Shown in pieces: positions 23,815 through 32,387 of a stretch of DNA of 64,000 bases. Each line of letters opens with the position of its first letter. The stretch's first letter is position 1. Position numbers and translations under genes: made by a program. Source of the DNA: Oscillospiraceae bacterium (GTDB lineage: Bacteria; Bacillota; Clostridia; Oscillospirales; Oscillospiraceae). Under the pieces are notes generated by a model. That model searched no databases, was not told where the DNA came from, and was given only the letters and a program-made list of their open reading frames with translations. The stretch spans positions 1 to 64,000 of the forward strand of contig CACXAQ010000022.1 in NCBI GenBank assembly GCA_902765595.1. Direction: 5' to 3'.

Positions 23815-24165
23815 ATGCCCCCCCTATCGGCCTCGTTCCTCGGCCACTTCCCCCCATGGGGGAAGCTCCCAGCCTCCCCCTCCGGGGGAGGTGGCACGGC
23901 AAAGCCGTGACGGTAGGGGGCTTCCGCATTCCACCTCCCCGTAGGGGCGGCTATCAGCCGCCCGCCGTTGGACACGCACCCGGGTCCCCGGGCGGGGACA
24001 AGCCCCGCCCCTACGCCCCCCCTATCGGCCTCGTTCCTCGGCCACTTCCCCCCATGGGGGAAGCATTCTCCCCGTAGGGGCGGCTATCAGCCGCCCGCCG
24101 TCCGACACGCACCCGGGTCCCCGGGCGAGCACAGCTCGCCCCTACGGGGCCTCCCCGGCCTAAGG
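23815..24165. repeat. R2 head-to-head pair and D elements at the right prophage edge
   Basis: 23818-23920 is an R2 pair (stems ggcctcgttcctcggcc and CACGGCAAAGCCGTG). 23937-24015 and 24069-24148 are D units with an R2 copy between them. No gene, no tRNA and no obvious attachment site were seen. Confidence 0.85.
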
Positions 24166-24233
24166 GCGGGGACCACGTCTCCTGAAAACTGAAAACGATA
24201 CACTAAAAACTAAAAAACCGGAGGTTTTTCATC

Positions 24234-25417
24234 ATGATCCTGAACACCAAGCAGTATCTCGGCCCCTGCGCCTGCGGGCGCGATCACGAGCTGCGCACGA
24301 AGCTGGTCGTCTGCGAATACGGCGCGCTGGAGCGCTTTGAGCAGTACATGGCCGACTGCGGGCTCTCCGGCCACCGCATCGTCATCTACGACACCAACAC
24401 CTACAACCTCCCCGGCATGGTCCACGTCCGGGCGGACCAGGAGATCGTGCTGGAGGCCAAGGGCCTGCACAGCGAGAAGGGCCTCATTGAGGACTGTATG
24501 ACCCGCTTTGAGAAGACCCCGGACTACGTGGTCGTCGTGGGCGGCGGCACGCTGATGGACTTCGGCCGCTACTCGGCCTGGCGCCTTGGCATCCCCTTTG
24601 TGGCCATCCCCACCATCGTCTCCTCCGACGGCTTCACCGCCGACATCTGCTCCATCATCATCGACGGGCAGAAGAAGTCCATCCCCATGCAGGCCGCGGA
24701 CGCGGTGATCTGCGACATGAACATCATCGCCGGCGCCCCCATGTTCCTGAACATCGCCGGCGTGCAGGACATCCTGGCCAAGCACGTCTCCATCGCCGAC
24801 TGGAAGATCGCCCACATCGTCTCCGGCGAATACTTCTGCGACAAGGTCTGCGCCATGGCCCAGGAGGCCCTGGACATCATGGACCGCTGCGCCCATGAGA
24901 TCGCCGCGGGCAAGAAGCCGGATCTGGAGGCCATGGCCTACACCCAGATGCTCTCGGGCCTGACCATGCAGATCCTTTCGAACTCCCGGGCGGCCTCCGG
25001 CGCGGAGCACCTGGTGGCCCACCTGGTGGAGATGAAGCCCAAGTACTTCGAGAACGCCCACGGCCTCCACGGCGAGTGCGTGGGGGTGGGCACCCTGATG
25101 TGCGCGAAATCGACGAGGCTTGGGTCCGGGAGATCTTCGGGCCCCTGGCGGATGGCATCCTGAAGGAGAACGAGAACGACGTGCTGAAGACCTTCGATCC
25201 CCAGTCCATTGCCGAGCACTGGCAGGAGATCCGGGAGATCATCGCCAAGATCCCCAGCTACGAGGAGCTGGACGCCCTCTACGCCGCCATCGGCGCCAAG
25301 CACACCCTGGAGGAGCTGGGCATCGACCCGGCCTGCGAGGAGAGCTTCCTGGACATCTCCTCCGCCATCCGCAACCGGTTGACTCTCGCGAGGATGACAA
25401 GGCTCATCGTGAAGTGA
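24234..25417 (+). pseudogene. egsA: sn-glycerol-1-phosphate dehydrogenase, frameshifted
   Basis: The first frame (24234 to about 25105) gives a normal EgsA/AraM-type NAD(P)-dependent enzyme: VVGGGTLMDFGRY near residue 103, PTIVSSDGFTAD near 126, and metal ligands Asp in VQDILAKH, His in SGAEHLVAHL and His in AHGLHGE. After VGVGTLMC the frame is lost, and the C-terminal part (IDEAWVREIFGPLADG to RNRLTLARM) continues in another frame to the TGA at 25417. About 15-25 residues expected between these parts are missing, so a small deletion as well as a shift is likely. A sequencing fault cannot be excluded. The intact enzyme makes G1P from dihydroxyacetone phosphate. Confidence 0.8.
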
Positions 25418-25460
25418 GTTTTGCGTTTGTGGTTTCAGGAGACGGATTCCTGAAAACCGA

Positions 25461-25494
25461 AAAGGACCTCCCCGCCGGGGGAGGTCCTTTTCAT
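25461..25494. terminator. bidirectional terminator
   Basis: Perfect 13-bp stem 25461-25473/25478-25490 with a 4-base loop, A/T on both sides. It lies between the convergent egsA and PocR/AraC genes and can serve both. Confidence 0.9.
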
Positions 25495-25507
25495 CTCTTG
25501 CGCTTTC

Positions 25508-26494
25508 CTATGTGTAATACTTCTCCTGGCGGTAGGCCAGGGGCGTGATGCCCTCGAAGGCCCGGAACACCTTGATGAAGTAGCTGCTGTCCATAAAGCC
25601 CAGCTCGCTGCTGATCTCGCTGATGCTCTTGTCCGTCTTGCGAAGCAGCTCCTTGGCCCAGGCCACCTTTCGCCGCTTCATATAGACCGTGTAGTTCTCT
25701 CCCAGCTCCCGCAGAAAGAGCTTGGAGAAATAGCTGCCGCTCAGGTGGCAGAGCTCGGCCATCTGTCCCATGCGCAGCATCTCCCCCCGGTGCCCCTCCA
25801 TGTAGGTCAGGGCAGGGTAGATGGGGCTGTCCTCCGGCACGGGGATCGCCCACTCCGCGCTCTCCGGGGCCCGCTCGCTCTCCCGGCGCAGGTCCAGGCT
25901 GGGCGGCAGTCCGCTGCGCAGCACCCACTCGTAGGCCATGCGGTCGCTGCGGCTCTGGACGGCCCGGCCCACGATGTAGCGCGTCACGGAGTGGATGAGG
26001 GAGGCGATCTCCACGATGCGGCTGTACTCCATCTCGGGCAGCTGCCGGTATTTCTCCAGCAGCTCTGCCCGGGCGTCCTCCTCTTCGGCCCGGAAGGAGC
26101 TGATCTCATTCACCAGGCGGCTCACCTGTCCGTCCCGGTCTCCGTCCGGCAGACGCACCTGACCGAACATCACCGCGCCCAGGTACTGGTCCCCCACCAC
26201 CACCGGCACCGCCACATCCACGATGCCGCAGTGGCAGAGATAGATGAAGGGCTCGTTGCGGCGCACCGCCTCCAGCCCGGCCAGGGCGTCGCAGCGGTAG
26301 CAGCGCTTGCAGGTCACGGGGTTTTCGCGGATGATGGTGCAGAAGGCCGTGCGTCCGCTGTGCTTGGAAATGGGGATGCCCTTGTAGTCGATGGTGATGA
26401 TCGCGGTCCGCGTGAGCGAAGCCAGCTGATCCTGGACCGATTCCCAGCGGGCCACGTCCAGCAGCGTCCTCAGATCGTATTCCGAGCCGGCCAT
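25508..26494 (-). CDS. AraC-family regulator with PocR ligand-binding domain
   Basis: The product is 328 aa with AGAGGATG eight bases before ATG 26494. The N-terminal PocR domain (about 5-170) includes the Cys-rich CTIIRENPVTCKRCYRCDA and the FIYLCHCGIVDVAVPVVVGDQYLGAVMFGQV strand set. It binds small metabolites (in PocR itself, 1,2-propanediol). The C-terminal 100 residues are an AraC HTH pair: YFSKLFLRELGENYTVYMKRRKVAWAKELL-type segment and SISEISSELGFMDSSYFIKVFRAFEG. It stands between glycerol-1-phosphate dehydrogenase and glycerol kinase genes, so control of glycerol or diol metabolism is a reasonable inference. Confidence 0.88.
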   Translation of the reverse strand: MAGSEYDLRTLLDVARWESVQDQLASLTRTAIITIDYKGIPISKHSGRTAFCTIIRENPVTCKRCYRCDALAGLEAVRRNEPFIYLCHCGIVDVAVPVVVGDQYLGAVMFGQVRLPDGDRDGQVSRLVNEISSFRAEEEDARAELLEKYRQLPEMEYSRIVEIASLIHSVTRYIVGRAVQSRSDRMAYEWVLRSGLPPSLDLRRESERAPESAEWAIPVPEDSPIYPALTYMEGHRGEMLRMGQMAELCHLSGSYFSKLFLRELGENYTVYMKRRKVAWAKELLRKTDKSISEISSELGFMDSSYFIKVFRAFEGITPLAYRQEKYYT

Positions 26495-26644
26495 TGTCTA
26501 CACATCCTCTGTTATGAATTTATATTCTCTGTGATCTATTTCTATCCTTAATAATAGACCGTCAAATCTCTCCTGTCCAGTCATTTTTTCATAAAATTTT
26601 TTACCATTTTTGAGAGAAATGCTCCTCCTGCCCTGGCCGCGCTC

Positions 26645-26668
26645 TTGACACTCATGGTATAATGTCAA
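26645..26668 (+). promoter_or_regulatory. extended -10 promoter with operator-like palindrome of the MarR gene
   Basis: TATAAT (26658-26663) is preceded by TGG, an extended -10. TTGACA (26645-26650) and TGTCAA (26663-26668) form an inverted repeat around the -10, a likely autoregulatory operator. As a -35, the TTGACA is too close (7 bases). Confidence 0.5.
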
Positions 26669-26695
26669 TAACAGGGAAGCTGGGCAGGTGATGGT

Positions 26696-27199
26696 ATGAA
26701 AGCGGAATGGATGGGGCGTTATCGGGAGCTGGTGGCCATGCTGGTCCAGCACTCGAATACCGTCGCACGCTCTGCTTTTGAGTCCTATGAGATCAGCGAG
26801 GGCGTCTTTCTGACCCATGTGGGCTGGCAGGTGCTGGAGTATCTGATCGAGCACGAGGACGAGCCGTCCTGCATGAACCATGTCTCCGAGGCCCTTGGCA
26901 TCCCCCAGAGCAGCTTTTCCAAGGTGGCCCGGCAGCTCACAGACCAGGGTCTGGTAGCCCGCTATCAGCGCTCCGCCAACCGGAAGAACATCATTCTGAA
27001 GCCCACGCCGCTGGCCCGGCAGATCTATGAACAAAACAGCAGCTTCCTTCTGGAGCAGTATTTCCGGCCCTTCTTCGAGAAGCTGGAGGCTGTGGACGAC
27101 GCCTCCCTCGCCTGCGTGACCGAGGCGCTGGCGGTATTCAACGCCAGGCTCTCCCGTCCCGAGCCCGCCCCGGAGGACGAGATCATCAAGCTGGAATAA
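26696..27199 (+). CDS. MarR-family transcriptional regulator
   Basis: The product is 167 aa. The winged helix shows WQVLEYLIEHEDEPSCMNHVSEALGIPQSSFSKVARQLTDQGLVARYQRSANRKNIILKP-type order (about residues 42-105), with the recognition helix at PQSSFSKVARQL and the wing at YQRSANRKN. The N- and C-terminal helices for dimerisation are present. The downstream gene is a membrane-bound alpha/beta hydrolase, a probable target together with its own promoter. A terminator at 27222-27260 follows. Confidence 0.85.
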   Translation: MKAEWMGRYRELVAMLVQHSNTVARSAFESYEISEGVFLTHVGWQVLEYLIEHEDEPSCMNHVSEALGIPQSSFSKVARQLTDQGLVARYQRSANRKNIILKPTPLARQIYEQNSSFLLEQYFRPFFEKLEAVDDASLACVTEALAVFNARLSRPEPAPEDEIIKLE

Positions 27200-27221
27200 A
27201 CGCGCCCGCGCGCCATGCAAA

Positions 27222-27260
27222 CTGCACAAATCCTGAGATCCGGATTTGTGCAGCTTTTTT
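27222..27260 (+). terminator. rho-independent terminator after the MarR gene
   Basis: Stem CTGCACAAATCC (27222-27233) and GGATTTGTGCAG (27242-27253), followed by C and seven T. Confidence 0.9.
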
Positions 27261-27321
27261 TCCGCTTTGTCGTTTAGACAAAAACCTCATATCTATCAAA
27301 ATATTACCGCAAAAGAATCCC

Positions 27322-27370
27322 GAAAAGAGGGGAACTTGTCGAATGACAGGCCCCCCTTTTTTTGTATACT
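27322..27370 (+). promoter_or_regulatory. possible promoter of the alpha/beta hydrolase gene, overlapping a hairpin
   Basis: ATGACA (27343-27348) and TATACT (27365-27370) lie 16 bases apart with TG just before the -10. The same stretch can fold (GAGGGG ... CCCC with an inner TGTC/GACA) and is followed by a run of seven T, so it could instead be a terminator or attenuator. Confidence 0.4.
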
Positions 27371-27446
27371 TTAGACAGTCAGGGTGAAAAATGGGTTTCA
27401 ATTTTTCACCGGATTCGGAAAACTGCACAAAGAGAGAAAGGAAAGG

Positions 27447-29396
27447 ATGGCTGAAATGAAAAAGCTGAAGAAATCCGTCAAAATCGTGCTCTGCCTGGCG
27501 CTGGTCTTCATGCTGCTGAGCATGATCGGCACCGCATGCATGCAGGGCAACTGGGGCAAGACCCAGGTCAAGACCTACTATGTGACCTTGAACGAGCTTG
27601 CGGACATGATCCGCGCCAACAACGCAAAAACAGGAAAAGACATTCAGATCGACTTTTCGGGCAGCGACGCCCAGTTCAGCTTCATGACGCTGATCCCGAA
27701 AAACGCCACCGCCGAGAATCCCGTGCCCGCCATCATCTGCGCCCACGGCGGCGCCAACACCAAGGAGATGCAGATGCCCGGCTACATCGAGCTGGCCCGC
27801 CGCGGCTTCGTGGTCATCACCATCGACATGTCCGAGCACGGCTACACCGACGCGGCCACCATGGCCCCCACCAAGGACAGCTACGGCATGCTGGCCGCCG
27901 CTGAATACGCCATGAGCCTGCCCTGCGTCAAGGCCGACTGCATCGGCGTCACCGGCCACTCCCAGGGCAACTCCGCCTGCTACGGCACCATCCAGGCCCT
28001 GAACACCGAGGGCTCCACCCAGCGCATCGCCGCCTGGGTCGAGGGCGCCGGCTCCATGCCCGCTGTGCTCATCACCGAGGAGGAGGTCCGCGACATGATC
28101 TGGACCGTCTCCGTGGACCATTATGACGAGTTCGACAGCGTCTACTTCGACTCCCCCAACATTCTGACCAACCCCCAGGGCAAGACCATCATCGGCAAGG
28201 TCTACCCGGGCTTCAGCGATCCGGCCATCACCGACGGCCAGTGGTACACCGCCGAGGGTCCCGTTGACGCCCCCGCCCCCGGCCAGGCGCTGGACGCCGA
28301 CACGGCGGTCTGCCTGCTGAACCCGCCCATCACCCACCCCATGTTCCACTTCACCCGCACCGGCACCCGCATCACCATCGACGGCTTCTACAGCGCCTTC
28401 GGCACCCCCGCCGGCGCCAAGTTCATCCCCTCCGACAACCAGGTCTGGCCGGTGACGGTCTGCTTCGAGCTGCTGGGCCTGATCGGCTTCTTCATGCTGC
28501 TCTTCCCGCTGGTGGCCATCCTGAAGGACACCAGGCTCTTCGCCGGCATCAATCGTCCCGTTCCCGCCCGTAACGAGCTCACCGCCACCCTGGATGTGAA
28601 GGAGGGCATCATCTGGGCACTGACCCTGATCGCCTCGGTGCTTTTCGCCTTCTTCTCCTACCTGAAGCTCTATCCCGCCGGGGACGCGCTGCTGAATCCC
28701 GCGGTGTACGCGGCCAACGGCGTGGCCAACGGCATCGGCATCTGGACCGTGGCCTGCGGCGTCTTCGCCGTGGTGATCACCGTCGTGGCCTATCTGCTGC
28801 GCCGGGTCCTCGCCGGCGGCAAGGCCGTGGGCAATCCCTTCGCCCCCGCGGCGCTGGACAGCCTCAAGCAGTTCTTCCTCACCGTGCTCTTTGCCATCAC
28901 CGTGGTGGTGCTCATGTTCATCCCCGTGTACATCGCCCGCTACGTCTTCAACGCCGACTTCCGCATCTGCTCCTTCATCGTCATGGCCGGCGAGATGAGC
29001 GAGCTGCCCCTGGTGGTATGCAAGTACGTGCCGCTGTGGCTCTGCTTCTACATCCCCAACGCCATCACCCTGGCCGCCACCCGCTACAAGAACGTGCCCG
29101 ACTGGGTGACCGCCCTGGTCTGCGCCGTGGCCAACTGCATCGCGCTGGTGATCTTCGTCATCAAGCAGTACGGCACCCTCTTCCGCACCGGCTTCCTGTG
29201 GTACCCCAACGGCGGCATGGCCGGCATCGTGGCCTTCCCCATCATCGCCTGCCTGTTCTTCGCGGCCTTCTCCGCCCGCTACGTGTACAAGAAGACCGGC
29301 AATATCTGGGCCGCCGGCTTCATCAACGGCACGGTCATGTGCTTCTCCACGCTGTTTGCCACCAGCTTCCGCGTCGACTACATCCTCACCTTCTGA
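27447..29396 (+). CDS. alpha/beta hydrolase fused to a multi-pass membrane domain
   Basis: The product is 649 aa; 27456 is the alternative start. A hydrophobic anchor at about residues 12-30 leads into a dienelactone-hydrolase-like domain: PAIICAHGGANTKE (oxyanion region), TIDMSEHGYTD, and the nucleophile elbow GHSQGN (Ser near 170). A late His in the DNQ/HPMFHF region may complete the triad. From about residue 330 onward there are eight or nine membrane spans (for example FELLGLIGFFMLLFPLVAIL and VLFAITVVVLMFIPVYIA). The hydrolase part would face outside if the N-terminal segment is an anchor. No substrate is known. It follows a MarR gene and precedes glpK, each with its own terminator. Confidence 0.75.
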   Translation: MAEMKKLKKSVKIVLCLALVFMLLSMIGTACMQGNWGKTQVKTYYVTLNELADMIRANNAKTGKDIQIDFSGSDAQFSFMTLIPKNATAENPVPAIICAHGGANTKEMQMPGYIELARRGFVVITIDMSEHGYTDAATMAPTKDSYGMLAAAEYAMSLPCVKADCIGVTGHSQGNSACYGTIQALNTEGSTQRIAAWVEGAGSMPAVLITEEEVRDMIWTVSVDHYDEFDSVYFDSPNILTNPQGKTIIGKVYPGFSDPAITDGQWYTAEGPVDAPAPGQALDADTAVCLLNPPITHPMFHFTRTGTRITIDGFYSAFGTPAGAKFIPSDNQVWPVTVCFELLGLIGFFMLLFPLVAILKDTRLFAGINRPVPARNELTATLDVKEGIIWALTLIASVLFAFFSYLKLYPAGDALLNPAVYAANGVANGIGIWTVACGVFAVVITVVAYLLRRVLAGGKAVGNPFAPAALDSLKQFFLTVLFAITVVVLMFIPVYIARYVFNADFRICSFIVMAGEMSELPLVVCKYVPLWLCFYIPNAITLAATRYKNVPDWVTALVCAVANCIALVIFVIKQYGTLFRTGFLWYPNGGMAGIVAFPIIACLFFAAFSARYVYKKTGNIWAAGFINGTVMCFSTLFATSFRVDYILTF

Positions 29397-29444
29397 TTCG
29401 GCTATCTTTCACTCCTACCCCCTTCTCGTTCTCCGCACCCCCAA

Positions 29445-29475
29445 GGGCCGCCGCTTTTGCGGCGGCCCACGTTTT
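29445..29475 (+). terminator. rho-independent terminator after the hydrolase gene
   Basis: Perfect 10-bp stem GGGCCGCCGC/GCGGCGGCCC with a TTTT loop, then ACGTTTT. Confidence 0.85.
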
Positions 29476-29493
29476 ATCTCCGCAACAAAGCCG

Positions 29494-29522
29494 TTGCAAA
29501 TATGTGCCAAAACCGGTATAAT
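29494..29522 (+). promoter_or_regulatory. glpK promoter
   Basis: TTGCAA (29494-29499) and TATAAT (29517-29522) with a 17-base spacer, 53 bases before the glpK start; AAAGGAG follows before ATG. Confidence 0.8.
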
Positions 29523-29575
29523 GACTCTTTAGGAAAACCATTTGCAAACCAAACATATGAAAGGAGCGCGCCCCT

Positions 29576-31069
29576 ATGAAATACATCATGGCCCTGGACC
29601 AGGGCACCACCAGTTCCCGCTGCATCCTCTTCGACAAATCCGGCAACATCTGCTCCGTGGTCAACAAGGAGTTCAAGCAGATCTACCCCCAGCCCGGCTG
29701 GGTGGAGCACGACGCCAATGAGATCTGGGACACCACGTTGGAGGTGGCCCGGGCCGCCATGGCCAAGCTCAACGTGAAGGCCGCGGACGTGGCCGCCATC
29801 GGCATCACCAACCAGCGGGAGACCACCGTGGTCTGGGACAAGGAGACCGGCGAGCCCATCGCCAACGCCATCGTCTGGCAGTGCCGCCGCACCTCCGACA
29901 TCATCGACGGCCTGGTTCGGGACGGCTGGAGCGACAAGATCCGGGAGAAGACGGGCCTGGTGCCCGACGCCTATTTCTCCGGCTCCAAGATCAAGTGGCT
30001 GCTGGACAACGTCCCCGGCGCCCGCCGCCGGGCCGCCGCCGGCAAGCTCCTTTTCGGCACCATCGACACCTGGCTCATCTGGAAGCTCACCGGCGGCCGG
30101 GTCCACGTGACCGACTACACCAACGCCAGCCGCACCATGCTCTATAACATCCGGGAGCTCAAGTGGGACGAGGAGCTGCTGCACCTGCTGGACGTGCCCG
30201 CCTCCATGCTGCCGGAGGTGAAGCCCTCCTCCTGCGTCTACGGGCTCACGGACTTTGAGCTGCTGGGCGGCCAGATCCCCATTGCCGGCGCCGCCGGCGA
30301 CCAGCAGTGCGCCCTCTTCGGCCAGTGCTGCTTTGAGCCGGGCCAGATGAAGAACACCTACGGCACCGGCTGCTTCCTGCTGATGAACACCGGCCATGAG
30401 ATCGTCCGGAGCGAGAACGGCCTGGTGACCACCATCGCCGCCAGCGCCGACGGCACCGTGCAGTACGCCCTGGAGGGCTCCATCTTCATCGCGGGCGCGG
30501 CCATCCAGTGGCTGCGGGACGAGCTGGGGGTGCTGACCTCCGCCGCCGAGAGCCTGGAGTACGCCCTGCGGGTGCCCGACACCGCCGGGGGCTACGTGGT
30601 CCCGGCCTTCACGGGCCTGGGCGCCCCCTACTGGAACCAGCGGGCCCGGGGCGTGGTAGTCGGCCTGACCCGGGGCTTCAGCCGGGCGCACCTGGTCCGC
30701 GCCACCCTGGAGAGCCTGGCCTACCAGACCTACGACATCGTGCGGGCCATGGAGCGGGACTCCGGCATCCCCATCGCGGACCTGAAGGTGGACGGCGGCG
30801 CCTGCGCCAACGACTTTTTGATGCAGTTCCAGTCCGACCTGATCGCGGCGGACGTGTACCGGCCCCAGGTCATCGAGACCACGGCCCTGGGCGCGGCCTA
30901 TCTGGCGGGCCTGGCGGTGGGCTTCTGGGCCAGCCTGGAGGACGTGCGCAACAACTGGGCGGTGAACAGGGTCTTCACCCCGGAGCTGGAGGAGGACAAG
31001 CGCCGCAAGCTGCTCCACGGCTGGCACAAGGCCGTGAAATGCGCCCTGCTGTGGGGGGACGAGGACTGA
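29576..31069 (+). CDS. glpK: glycerol kinase
   Basis: The product is 497 aa, the usual length. It phosphorylates glycerol to sn-glycerol-3-phosphate in the cytoplasm. FGGY-family hallmarks are [15 protein letters not shown] at 6-20, the substrate-contact [10 protein letters not shown] near 83 and WQCRRT near 103, [11 protein letters not shown] and [14 protein letters not shown] near 165-190, [21 protein letters not shown], and [12 protein letters not shown] near 405. The His of the phosphoenolpyruvate-phosphotransferase target loop seen in low-GC Firmicutes is not obvious, so PTS-dependent activation is uncertain. No glpF or glpD adjoins it. It has its own promoter; a HAD phosphatase follows after a D repeat. 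Confidence 0.95.
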   Translation: MKYIMALDQGTTSSRCILFDKSGNICSVVNKEFKQIYPQPGWVEHDANEIWDTTLEVARAAMAKLNVKAADVAAIGITNQRETTVVWDKETGEPIANAIVWQCRRTSDIIDGLVRDGWSDKIREKTGLVPDAYFSGSKIKWLLDNVPGARRRAAAGKLLFGTIDTWLIWKLTGGRVHVTDYTNASRTMLYNIRELKWDEELLHLLDVPASMLPEVKPSSCVYGLTDFELLGGQIPIAGAAGDQQCALFGQCCFEPGQMKNTYGTGCFLLMNTGHEIVRSENGLVTTIAASADGTVQYALEGSIFIAGAAIQWLRDELGVLTSAAESLEYALRVPDTAGGYVVPAFTGLGAPYWNQRARGVVVGLTRGFSRAHLVRATLESLAYQTYDIVRAMERDSGIPIADLKVDGGACANDFLMQFQSDLIAADVYRPQVIETTALGAAYLAGLAVGFWASLEDVRNNWAVNRVFTPELEEDKRRKLLHGWHKAVKCALLWGDED

Positions 31070-31071
31070 CT

Positions 31072-31258
31072 GCTTTCAAAGGCAGAGCCTTTGAAAGCAA
31101 AAGGCTTCGCTCCCCCCTGGCATTGCGAGAAAAGCGGGCCAGGCCAGCCTCTCTTGCCGCAAGGGAAACGCCGGTCTCTCCCGTAGGGGCGGCAAGCTGC
31201 CGCCCGCCGTCTCGACCTGCCCCTTCGTCTGCGGGCGGCTGATAGCCGCCCCTACAAT
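31072..31258. repeat. perfect hairpin and D element
   Basis: 31072-31098 is a perfect 12-bp inverted repeat (GCTTTCAAAGGC/GCCTTTGAAAGC) with a 3-base loop but no T run. 31173-31256 is a D unit (GTAGGGGCGGCAAGCTGCCG ... CGGCTGATAGCCGCCCCTAC). Confidence 0.8.
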
Positions 31259-31278
31259 AAACATAGGAGAAACACGAC

Positions 31279-32100
31279 ATGACCGATCTTTCAAAGCTCC
31301 GCGCCTGCGAGCTGTTCCTGTTCGACATGGACGGGACCCTGTACCTGGGCGACGAGGTCTACGACGGCGCGGTGGCGCTGATGGAGGACCTGCCCCGCCT
31401 GGGCAAGCAATACATCTACCTGACCAACAACTCCTCCCGGGCCGGGGTGGACTACATCACCCGTCTGCGCCGCCTGGGCTTCCCCTGTGAGGCGGAGAAC
31501 GTCTTCACCTCCGGCATGGCCACGGGCCTCTATCTGAACCAGAACTACCCCGGGGCCAGCGTCTATCTTGCCGGCACCAAGGCCTTCTACCGGGAGCTCA
31601 CGAGCTACGGCATCAAGCTGGTGAACGACGAGAACGGCCACACGGACGCCTTTGACGTGGACGTGGTGGTCCAGGGCTTCGACACGGAGCTCGTGTACGA
31701 GAAGCTGGACAAGGCGGTGCATTTTCTCCGCCGGGGGTCCAAATTCATCGCGGCCAACCCCGACTGGGTCTGCCCCATGCCCGCCGGCGAGGTCCTGCCC
31801 GACTGCGGCAGCATCTGCGCCCTGCTCACCGCCTCCTCCGGCGTGAAGCCCGAGTACATCGGCAAGCCCAACCGGAACATGATCGACGTCATCGCGAAGA
31901 TGACCGGCATCCCCAACCAGCGGATCTGCGCCGTGGGCGACCGGCTCTACACCGACATCGCCGTGGCCCAGAACGCGGGCAGCGTCTCGGTGCTGGTGCT
32001 CTCCGGCGAGACGGATCAGGCCATGGTGGACGCCGCCCAGCGCAAGCCCGACTACGTCCTCCCCTCGGTGAAGGAGCTGCACCAGCTCCTCCGGGGCTGA
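31279..32100 (+). CDS. HAD-IIA family phosphatase (NagD/AraL type)
   Basis: The product is 273 aa, starting at 31279 after AGGAG. HAD motifs are DMDGT at 16-20 (nucleophile Asp16, general acid Asp18), LTNNSSR near 50 (motif II), KPNRNM near 195 (Lys) and GDRLYTDIAVAQNAG near 215 (motif III). The C2 cap and length fit p-nitrophenyl-phosphatase/phosphoglycolate or glycerol-phosphate phosphatases of the NagD group. Adjacency to glycerol kinase suggests control of sugar- or glycerol-phosphate pools; the substrate is not determinable. Confidence 0.88.
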   Translation: MTDLSKLRACELFLFDMDGTLYLGDEVYDGAVALMEDLPRLGKQYIYLTNNSSRAGVDYITRLRRLGFPCEAENVFTSGMATGLYLNQNYPGASVYLAGTKAFYRELTSYGIKLVNDENGHTDAFDVDVVVQGFDTELVYEKLDKAVHFLRRGSKFIAANPDWVCPMPAGEVLPDCGSICALLTASSGVKPEYIGKPNRNMIDVIAKMTGIPNQRICAVGDRLYTDIAVAQNAGSVSVLVLSGETDQAMVDAAQRKPDYVLPSVKELHQLLRG

Positions 32101-32119
32101 GCGCCTGCGCCTGACCGGC

Positions 32120-32368
32120 CAAGCCCCCCTTGCCTAAAGGGAATTGCTGGCTTGCGCTGCCGGTGGCAGAAGAAGCAAGCCCGGAATTTCCGCAGCCGCG
32201 CCGTTGGCGGGCCGTCGCGAAGCAGGCCCGGGAACGGCAATTGCGGCCGACAGCCCCCTTTAGGCAAGGGGGCCAAAAAGGAGAATCCCCCAGTCAGCCT
32301 AACGGCTGACAGCCCCCTTCCCTAAAGGACTAGGGCCTTCGGCCCGTCGTAGGCAAGGGGGCCTTTCC
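32120..32368. repeat. R1 element with an F variant nested in its clamp, then a second R1 half
   Basis: The R1 clamp begins at 32124 (CCCCCTTGCCTAAAGGG). It is interrupted by an F variant at 32143-32250 and is completed only at 32250-32270 by CCCCCTTTAGGCAAGGGGG. A further inverted R1 half (stem GTCAGCCTAACGGCTGAC) with the extra hairpin module ends at 32362. This nesting shows that F entered R1 after R1 was in place. Confidence 0.85.
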
Positions 32369-32387
32369 CCTACAAATCTCTTCTTGG

